Origin: Pseudomonas sp. PIC25
GTDB lineage: Bacteria > Pseudomonadota > Gammaproteobacteria > Pseudomonadales > Pseudomonadaceae
Direction: 5' to 3'
NCBI RefSeq assembly: GCF_002286785.1
Contig: NZ_MUJY01000068.1
Span: forward strand, 1 to 64,000
DNA length: 64,000 bases
A program made the translations under genes and the position numbers. Under the pieces are notes generated by a model. That model ran no database searches, was not told the DNA's origin, and saw only the letters and a program-made list of their open reading frames with translations. Positions within the stretch are counted from its first letter, which is position 1; each line of letters begins with the position of its first letter. Of this stretch, positions 57,776 to 64,000 are shown one piece after another.

Positions 57776-59118
57776 AGGCCGTACTGCTTGCGTTTGCGGT
57801 ACAGCGTAGAGGCATCGATGCCGAGCACTTTCGCCGCTTGCTCGAGGGTTTCGCTAGTGGCGATGACCGCCGCGATATGGGCTTTCTCCAGTTCTTCCAG
57901 GCTCATGGATTCACCCACCCGTGGCGCATTGTTGCTGGGCTGCTCGGCGAGCCCGAGGTGGCCGACCTCCAGCCATTCCTTGGGACAGATGATGCAGGCA
58001 CGCTCGATCACGTTGCGCAGTTCGCGCACGTTGCCCGGCCAACGGTAGCTGCCGAGCGCATCCAGCGCCTGCTCGCTGAATCCCCGTGCGGGCCTCGAGT
58101 AGGTTTTGACGAAGTAGGCGAGAAAGCGTTCGGCCAGGGCCACGATGTCTTCCGGTCGCTCACGCAGCGGCGGCAGGTTCAGCGTGATCACGTTGAGGCG
58201 GTAAAGCAGGTCCTCGCGGAAGCGTCCCTGGCTGACCATTTCTTCCAGGTTGCGGTTGGTCGCCGCAAGAATGCGCACGTCGGCGCGACGGGTGACCGGA
58301 TCGCCGACCCGCTCGTATTCCTTGTCCTGGATGAAGCGCAGCAGCTTGGGTTGCAGCGTCAGCGGGAAGTCGCCGATCTCGTCGAGGAACAGGGTACCGC
58401 CGTCGGCCTGGTTGACCCGGCCCAGGGTGCTTTCGGTGGCGCCGGTGAAGGCGCCGCGGCTGTGGCCGAACAGTTCGCTTTCCATCAGCTCCGCCGACAG
58501 CGATGGGCAGTTAATGGTCATGAAGGCTTTCTTGGCGCGGCGGCTCCAGCCATGGATGGCGCGTGCCAGCTCGCCCTTGCCGGAGCCCGACTCGCCGAGG
58601 ATGAGAATGTTGGCATCGGTGACCGCGACCTGGCGGGCGGTCTCCAGCACCGCCATCATGGCCGGACTGTTGGAGTTGAGGGTGTCGCTGGGGCGATGCA
58701 GCTCGCCCTCCAGGGCCTCCAGGCGAGCCGCCAACTGGCGCATCTCCAGTTGCTTGGCCGCCGCCAGGCGCAGTTGGTCCGGGCTGCACGGCTTGACCAG
58801 GTAATCCGCGGCGCCGGCCTGCATGGCGTCTACCGCAGTGTTCACCGCGGAATGGGCGGTGATGATGACCACCCGCATCCAGGGCGCCAGGTTACGCATC
58901 TGCTGCAACACGTCCAGGCCGTTGTCGGCCCCGAGGCGCAGATCGAGAAAACAGAGATCGAAGACCTGGCGCTGCAACAGCGCTTCGGCCTGTGCCGCAC
59001 TGCTGGCGGTGGACACGCTGTAGCCCTGGTCTTCCAGGCAGTAGCGGAAGGTCCGAAGAATTGCCGCTTCATCGTCCACGAGCAGGATGCGCCCGCCGGT
59101 TTCCAACATCGACTCCAT
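57772..59118 (-). CDS. algB: NtrC-family response regulator AlgB
   Basis: 448 residues. Receiver domain with phosphorylated D59 (LCFLDLRLG) and acidic pocket (LLVDDE); AAA+ domain with Walker A GESGSGKGE, the sigma-54 contact loop GAFTGA (ELFGHSRGAFTGATES), Walker B GGTLFLDEIG; C-terminal Fis-type HTH (AAKVLGIDASTLYRKRKQYGL). Regulates alginate genes in P. aeruginosa. It faces a sigma-54 promoter region upstream (59119-59372) read in the opposite direction, where a symmetric palindrome could be its own or a relative's target. Confidence 0.95.
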   Translation of the reverse strand: MESMLETGGRILLVDDEAAILRTFRYCLEDQGYSVSTASSAAQAEALLQRQVFDLCFLDLRLGADNGLDVLQQMRNLAPWMRVVIITAHSAVNTAVDAMQAGAADYLVKPCSPDQLRLAAAKQLEMRQLAARLEALEGELHRPSDTLNSNSPAMMAVLETARQVAVTDANILILGESGSGKGELARAIHGWSRRAKKAFMTINCPSLSAELMESELFGHSRGAFTGATESTLGRVNQADGGTLFLDEIGDFPLTLQPKLLRFIQDKEYERVGDPVTRRADVRILAATNRNLEEMVSQGRFREDLLYRLNVITLNLPPLRERPEDIVALAERFLAYFVKTYSRPARGFSEQALDALGSYRWPGNVRELRNVIERACIICPKEWLEVGHLGLAEQPSNNAPRVGESMSLEELEKAHIAAVIATSETLEQAAKVLGIDASTLYRKRKQYGL

Positions 59119-59209
59119 AAGACTTCTCCCTAAAACGGCATGTGTCAGCCCCGATGGCCTCCAGCGAGGCGGGGTCTTGTAGGACAGGATTATTAGTCAA
59201 CGGGAAGTC

Positions 59210-59224
59210 CGTGCAAGTTGCACG
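59210..59224. promoter_or_regulatory. Palindrome CGTGCAA-N-TTGCACG, copy 1
   Basis: Perfect 7-bp arms around one base, between algB and the sigma-54 promoter at 59309. Its centre is 105 bases upstream of the -12 GC, the usual distance for an enhancer-binding-protein site. Two degenerate copies occur at 60164 and 60196. Confidence 0.55.
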
Positions 59225-59308
59225 ACAGTTTCCGTTCAGTCCTGCATCGTGCATGGCCTCTGTGTCTGTCTAAAATCCTAAGTCATTGAAATTACGTGTT
59301 TTTGGAGC

Positions 59309-59323
59309 TGGCACAGGGCTTGC
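59309..59323 (+). promoter_or_regulatory. Sigma-54 promoter upstream of the DUF2383 gene
   Basis: TGGCAC-AGGGC-TTGC: exact match to the TGGCAC-N5-TTGC core, with GG and GC 12 bases apart. Read on + toward 59373 and 59694. Confidence 0.85.
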
Positions 59324-59372
59324 GAAGGAAGAGGCAGAAACCCAGATTGCAGACTGCTCGAAGGACCTTTTC

Positions 59373-59672
59373 ATGGCAGACCCGCGCAAGCCCACCGATC
59401 GCACCGCCGCAGGAAATACGGCCGCCGGCTCGATGAACGACCGGGCCTGTGCATCTGCCAACCGGGAAGCCGACCTGTGCATCCGTTACCTGACGGCCTG
59501 CCGTGCGGGTTCGACCCGCACGCCATGGCGCAGCGTCCGCCGTCCGGTACAAGTGGCACGGCGAGCGGGATTCGACGTACCGAGGCTGTACCGGGACGCC
59601 CTGGCCGACAGTGCGATACGGGAGCCGCAAGGGAACGCCCGGAGCAAGACCCGCCGGTGCCGAGACCTTTGA
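59373..59672 (+). CDS. Small hypothetical ORF in the sigma-54 leader
   Basis: 99 residues. It starts about 50 bases after the sigma-54 -12 element with AAGGA 7 bases upstream, giving MADPRKPTDRTAAGNTAAG, then a basic C-terminus (RRPVQVARRAGF, RSKTRRCRDL). I do not recognise it. Two arguments against it being coding: the mRNA here could fold strongly (GTGCGGGT-TCG-ACCCGCAC at 59503-59521; CCGGTACA and TGTACCGG further on), and the composition is uneven. It may be a leader RNA rather than a gene. Confidence 0.35.
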   Translation: MADPRKPTDRTAAGNTAAGSMNDRACASANREADLCIRYLTACRAGSTRTPWRSVRRPVQVARRAGFDVPRLYRDALADSAIREPQGNARSKTRRCRDL

Positions 59673-59693
59673 TAACCCTTCAGGAGAAACAGC

Positions 59694-60129
59694 CATGACC
59701 CGTACCACAGCGCAGTTGAACGAGCTGATCGAGATCACCCGTGATGGCGAGCGTTTCTACCAGCATGCCATCGAGGAAGTGAAGGACACCCGGCTGCAAA
59801 GCCTGTTCCGCGACATGGCTCAGGCGAAGACAGAGGTGATCCAGGCCTTGGCGGTGAAAGTCGCGGCGAACCATGAACAGCCGGCGCAAGGCGGTACCGC
59901 GCTGGGCAAGTTGCGAGAGGTCTACGCCGATACGCGTGCGACCCTGGCGAAAGACGAGAGCGGCGCCTACATCGCCCAGTTGGAAGCAGCGGAAGATCGC
60001 ATCGTCCATGCCTTCGAAGACGCCCTCGAAAGCGCCGAGCCCGACGTGCGCGCACTGCTTTCCGTGGAAATGCCCAAGGTTCGCGCCTGCCATGACCGCA
60101 TGCGCAGCCTGAAACAAAGCCTTGGATGA
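59694..60129 (+). CDS. DUF2383 (PA2169-like) four-helix-bundle protein
   Basis: 144 residues (ATG start at 59695), no signal peptide. Four-helix ferritin-like bundle of the DUF2383 type: LNELIEITRDGERFYQHAIEEV, LQSLFRDMAQAKTEVIQALA, ALGKLREVYADTRATL, EAAEDRIVHAFEDALES. Function unknown; stress-related in related Pseudomonas genes. Ribosome site AGGAG just upstream (59682-59686). Downstream of a sigma-54 promoter and followed by its own terminator. Confidence 0.85.
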
Positions 60130-60133
60130 GCTT

Positions 60134-60161
60134 CCTGGAATAGGGATGTTCCAGGTTTTTA
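60134..60161 (+). terminator. Rho-independent terminator after the DUF2383 gene
   Basis: CCTGGAA (60134-60140) and TTCCAGG (60149-60155) with an 8-base loop and a T-run directly after, 5 bases past the stop. Confidence 0.88.
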
Positions 60162-60163
60162 TT

Positions 60164-60210
60164 CGTGCAATTTGCAAGATCGAAAAATATTCAATCGTGC
60201 AAATTGCCTG
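60164..60210. promoter_or_regulatory. Palindrome copies 2 and 3 (CGTGCAA-N-TTGC)
   Basis: Copy 2: CGTGCAA-T-TTGCAAG (60164-60178); copy 3: CGTGCAA-A-TTGCCTG (60196-60210). Both keep the CGTGCAA-N-TTGC core of copy 1 (59210). Centres are 116 and 84 bases upstream of the -12 GC of the promoter at 60273. The remainder of this 226-base gap shows only AT-rich sequence. Confidence 0.5.
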
Positions 60211-60272
60211 AGATTGACCCGATTAGCGATACATAAGTTATTGATCTTATTCCGGAAAAGCATGAGCCGCGA

Positions 60273-60289
60273 TTGGCATAAGCAATGCA
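60273..60289 (+). promoter_or_regulatory. Second candidate sigma-54 promoter
   Basis: TTGGCAT-N5-ATGCA with the invariant GG (60275-60276) and GC (60287-60288) 12 bases apart. Weaker than the one at 59309 (TGGCAT, ATGC). Read toward the ORF at 60356. Confidence 0.6.
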
Positions 60290-60355
60290 GCGATGACTGT
60301 CTGCCTTTTATGCGGCCTTGGCCGGAGTCCCATATGGCTGGGAGGAGATTTCAGG

Positions 60356-60640
60356 ATGAAACAACGCCAATCCAATGAAGGTCTATTGCTCAAGAGCGTT
60401 ATTGCTGGACTGGCAGTGCTGCTGATCCAGGGCAGTTTCGGGACGGTGACGGAACGTTTTCAGGAAAGCCGGAACCCGCAGCCCCTGCTTCAGCCGCAGA
60501 TCCAGCAACAGGTGCAGATTCTGCAATCGCAACTGCGGTCGCAGACATCGGGTATCCAGCATGCGGTACCGGTTCTGGAACGCGAGCCCCAGACGCAAGC
60601 CTGGAGCGAGCTGCCCCGCCGACAGAGCTGGGTGTTCTGA
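60356..60640 (+). CDS. Small Gln-rich membrane-anchored protein, unknown
   Basis: 94 residues that I do not recognise. Start supported by GGAGGAG about 10 bases upstream and by the sigma-54 promoter 68 bases upstream. One hydrophobic helix (SVIAGLAVLLIQGSFG, residues ~14-29), then a Gln-rich helical stretch (PLLQPQIQQQVQILQSQL) with heptad-like spacing and a polar tail ending SWVF. It may be tethered to the inner membrane with a periplasmic coiled coil. No homologues come to mind. Confidence 0.6.
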   Translation: MKQRQSNEGLLLKSVIAGLAVLLIQGSFGTVTERFQESRNPQPLLQPQIQQQVQILQSQLRSQTSGIQHAVPVLEREPQTQAWSELPRRQSWVF

Positions 60641-60652
60641 TGTCAGAGATGA

Positions 60653-61479
<827 letters not shown>

Positions 61480-61745
61480 TATCCCCCGACAAGGGGTAGA
61501 CCAAGGGGCCGGGTTGCTTTGAATGCGTCAGGTTCGAAGCGACCTAGGGGTACAGGGAGTACCTCCGTCCGACGGGCCGGGTCTGGCGAGCGCTGCTACC
61601 GGGGCCGCGACAGGTCTCGCGCCCCGGTGGGCAGTGCGTAGCAATCTGCTTTTCCCCCTCTGTTTGAACCCGCACGCGGGCACGGTGGGTGACCGCTGCG
61701 TCGCCGGGCCGCTATCATCCTCCGCACGGTTTTCGGGGGATCATC

Positions 61746-62972
61746 ATGCTCAACGGCCTGTGGCTCGGCTTCTTCCTGGTGGCGGCGTTGGCCGCGCTGG
61801 TGCGTTGGATCGGTGGGGACCCCACGGTCTGGGCGGCATTGGTGGAAAGCCTATTCGCCATGGCCAAGGTTTCCGTCGAGCTGATGGTGGTGCTGTTCGG
61901 CACGCTTACCCTCTGGCTGGGATTCCTGCGCATCGCCGAAAAAGCCGGCCTCGTTGACCTGCTGGCGCGCCTGCTCGGCCCGCTGTTCGCCCGCCTGATG
62001 CCCGAGGTGCCGCGCGGACACCCGGCCCTGGGCCTGATCACCCTGAACTTCGCGGCCAACGGCCTGGGGCTGGACAACGCCGCCACACCGATCGGCCTCA
62101 AGGCGATGCGCGCCTTGCAGGACCTGAACCCGAGCCAGACGGTGGCGAGCAATGCGCAGATCCTGTTCCTCGTGCTCAATGCCTCTTCGCTGACATTGCT
62201 GCCGGTGTCGATCTTCATGTATCGCGTGCAGCAGGGCGCCGACGACCCCACCCTGGTCTTCCTGCCGATCCTGCTCGCTACCAGCGCTTCCACCCTGGCC
62301 GGTCTGGTCAGCGTGGCTATCGTCCAGCGGTTGCGGTTGTGGGACCCGGTGGTGCTGGGCTACCTGATTCCCGGAGCCCTGTTGCTCGGCGCCTTCATGG
62401 CCCTGCTCAGCACGCTGTCCGCCACGGCCCTGAAAGAGCTGTCCAGCCTGCTTGGCAACCTGACCCTGTTCGGCCTGATCCTGGCCTTCCTGCTGGTCGG
62501 CGCCCTGCGCAAGGTGCCGGTCTACGAGAGCTTCGTCGAAGGCGCCAAGGAAGGCTTCGATGTCGCCCGCAACCTGCTGCCCTATCTCGTCGCCATGCTC
62601 TGCGCGATTGGCGTGCTGCGGGCTTCCGGCGCCCTGGACTATGGCCTGGATGGCGTGCGAGCGCTGGTCGAGTGGTTCGGCTGGGACACCCGCTTCGTCG
62701 ATGCGCTGCCGACCGCGCTGGTCAAGCCGTTCTCCGGCAGCGCGGCGCGCGCCATGCTAATAGAGACCATGCAGAGCCAGGGTGTGGACAGCTTTCCGGC
62801 GCTGGTGGCGGCGACCATCCAAGGCAGCACCGAAACCACCTTCTACGTCCTGGCCGTGTACTTCGGAGCGGTCGGCATCCAGCGCGCCCGTCATGCGGTG
62901 GGCTGCGCCTTGATCGCGGATGTCGCCGGGGTGCTGGCGGCGATCGCTATCTGCTACTGGTTCTTTGGCTGA
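61746..62972 (+). CDS. SpmA/SpmB-like nucleoside-recognition membrane protein
   Basis: 408 residues, about nine helices. Two related halves: the N-terminal half (LTLWLGFLRIAEKAGLVDLLARLLGPLFARLMPEVPRGHPALGLITLNFAANGLGLDNAATPIG) resembles SpmA, and the C-terminal half (ATIQGSTETTFYVLAVYFGAVGIQRARHA) resembles SpmB, both Gate-domain (nucleoside recognition) proteins. In one polypeptide this is a common Pseudomonas fusion. Transported substrate unknown. ATG at 61746 with GGGGGA upstream. The 266-base gap before it holds nothing recognisable. Confidence 0.85.
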   Translation: MLNGLWLGFFLVAALAALVRWIGGDPTVWAALVESLFAMAKVSVELMVVLFGTLTLWLGFLRIAEKAGLVDLLARLLGPLFARLMPEVPRGHPALGLITLNFAANGLGLDNAATPIGLKAMRALQDLNPSQTVASNAQILFLVLNASSLTLLPVSIFMYRVQQGADDPTLVFLPILLATSASTLAGLVSVAIVQRLRLWDPVVLGYLIPGALLLGAFMALLSTLSATALKELSSLLGNLTLFGLILAFLLVGALRKVPVYESFVEGAKEGFDVARNLLPYLVAMLCAIGVLRASGALDYGLDGVRALVEWFGWDTRFVDALPTALVKPFSGSAARAMLIETMQSQGVDSFPALVAATIQGSTETTFYVLAVYFGAVGIQRARHAVGCALIADVAGVLAAIAICYWFFG

Positions 62973-62984
62973 AAGGCTACGGCA

Positions 62985-64000
62985 TCAGACCATGCCGCTG
63001 GGCTCCGGCAGCAGGCACCAGTGCCCGTCGAAGCAATCCTCGCCGCTGAACAACCGCTGCAATTCCTGCGGCGGCTTCGGCCGGCCGAACCAGTAGCCCT
63101 GGGCATAACGGCAGCCTTCGGCGGCCAGGAACGCCAGGTGGGCGTCGGTTTCCACTCCTTCGGCCACCACCTCCAGACCCAGGCTGGCGCCGAGGCCGAT
63201 GATGGCCCGGCTGATCGCGGTCATCTCCGGATCGTGCGGGGCGCCGCCGATGAAGCTCTTGTCCACTTTCAGGATGTGCAGCGGGAAGCGGGTCAGGTAG
63301 CCGAGGGAGCAGTAGCCGGTGCCGAAGTCGTCCAGGGCCAGGCGCACCCCCAGGCTGGCCAGCTCGCGCAGGCTGGAGAGGGTTTCCGCGCTGTCCTGCA
63401 TCAGCAGGCTTTCGGTGATCTCCAACACCAGGCTGCCCGGGGCGAGGCCGCTGTCCAGCAGGATATCGGCGAGCCGTGCGGCGAAGTCGGGCTGCCGCAA
63501 CTGGCGGCTGGACAGGTTCACCGAGCAGCGCAGCCGGTTCTGCCCGGCGAGCTGCCAGGCACGGGTCTGCCGGCAGGCCTGGCGCAGCACCCAGTCGCCG
63601 ACGCGGACGATCTCGCCGGATTCCTCCAGCACCGGGATGAACTCCAGGGGCGAAACCAGACGCCCGTCCTGGCGCCAGCGCAACAGCGCTTCCACGGCCT
63701 GCAGGTAGGGCTGGCCCTGGTCCAGGCGGCAGATCGGCTGGTAGTGCAACTCGAACTCGCCCTTGTCCAGCGCTTGAGCCAGCGCGCTCTCCAGTTCCAG
63801 TTGGCGCTGCGCCATGCCCTGCAACTCGTCGCTGTAGCGGGCGAATTGCGCCTTGCCCGCCGCCTTTGCCCGGTACAGGGCGAGGTCGGCGGCCTGCAGG
63901 GCATCCAGCGCACCGTCCGTCTCGCGCAGCGGGGCGATGCCGATACTGGCGCTGACCACCAGCACTCGCTCGTCCAGATGCAGCGGCTGATGCAGGCTTT
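62985..64000 (-). CDS. GGDEF-EAL protein, C-terminal part (5' end outside window)
   Basis: The frame is open to base 64000, so the N-terminus lies beyond the window. The visible part starts inside the GGDEF domain C-terminus (VSASIGIAPLRETDG, ADLALYRAKAAGKAQFARY) and continues into a complete EAL domain: EALLRW, VNLSSRQ, LEITESLLM, LALDDFGTGYCSLGYL, LKVDKSFI, AEGVETDAHLAFL, CRYAQGYWFGRP. All EAL metal and catalytic residues are kept, so phosphodiesterase activity is likely. The GGDEF signature itself is not in view. It converges with the SpmA/B gene. Confidence 0.93.
   Translation of the reverse strand, partial: SLHQPLHLDERVLVVSASIGIAPLRETDGALDALQAADLALYRAKAAGKAQFARYSDELQGMAQRQLELESALAQALDKGEFELHYQPICRLDQGQPYLQAVEALLRWRQDGRLVSPLEFIPVLEESGEIVRVGDWVLRQACRQTRAWQLAGQNRLRCSVNLSSRQLRQPDFAARLADILLDSGLAPGSLVLEITESLLMQDSAETLSSLRELASLGVRLALDDFGTGYCSLGYLTRFPLHILKVDKSFIGGAPHDPEMTAISRAIIGLGASLGLEVVAEGVETDAHLAFLAAEGCRYAQGYWFGRPKPPQELQRLFSGEDCFDGHWCLLPEPSGMV

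Noticed and set aside
61523-61957. Plus-strand frame between ivy and the SpmA/B gene
   Set aside because: No ribosome site, no recognisable product and overlaps the well-supported start at 61746 in another frame.

Overview
The window reads as one stretch of a high-GC gammaproteobacterial chromosome, almost certainly a Pseudomonas close to, but not identical with, P. aeruginosa. Nearly every gene outside three accessory patches is a familiar Pseudomonas housekeeping or regulatory gene: prlC, the aa3 oxidase operon, metNIQ, znu/zur, split nrdJ, polA, engB, cc4, dsbA, kinB/algB and ivy. No rRNA, tRNA, CRISPR array or intact transposase was seen.

Layout. 1-1402: the 3' end of an Rhs gene with an AT-rich variable toxin tip, followed by a secreted candidate immunity protein. 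1680-6168: DUF1161 protein, gamma-carbonic-anhydrase-like protein, oligopeptidase A, a zinc-ribbon protein and a LexA-box radical SAM enzyme. 6484-9254: beta carbonic anhydrase, a SulP transporter and a small membrane protein. 9284-19955: an accessory sucrose-use cluster (LacI regulator, cytoplasmic GH32 sucrose hydrolase, ABC importer, ScrY-like porin, fructokinase, decayed pgi copy). 19973-29421: a DUF-type cytosolic protein and the complete cytochrome aa3 oxidase operon with its copper and heme A assembly genes. 29422-31160: REP repeats, a VOC protein and a LysR regulator. 31161-37775: methionine importer, a TPR-like lipoprotein, zinc uptake and Zur. 37874-48993: class II ribonucleotide reductase, thrB, polA, an ErsA-like sRNA, engB, c-type cytochromes, dsbA. 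48986-55785: c-di-GMP enzymes, a DASH cryptochrome/photolyase, MarC, AmpDh2. 55982-61479: kinB/algB and a divergently read envelope/stress group. 61746-64000: a nucleoside-recognition membrane protein and a truncated GGDEF-EAL gene.

How it works together. The sucrose cluster forms a pathway: outer-membrane porin, periplasmic binding protein and ABC importer, cytoplasmic hydrolysis, fructose phosphorylation. The isomerase step encoded here is dead and must be supplied from elsewhere. The cox block holds structural subunits plus CtaG, SURF1, heme A synthase, heme O synthase and Sco, so it makes and metallates one terminal oxidase. znuA faces zur-znuCB across a 63-base gap holding a likely Zur operator.

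Most interesting. (1) Next to algB, two separate sigma-54 promoters are each preceded, about 85-115 bases upstream, by copies of the same palindrome (CGTGCAA-N-TTGC); they head a DUF2383 gene and an unrecognised small membrane protein. (2) Five consecutive short hairpins lie just before the DUF1328/ivy pair. (3) The Rhs tip has a RadC/JAMM-like metal motif and an exported partner. (4) The pgi copy in the sucrose cluster is extensively decayed. (5) Relative to P. aeruginosa PAO1 as I remember it, the gene order jumps from one side of oriC to the other at 29422-31160.
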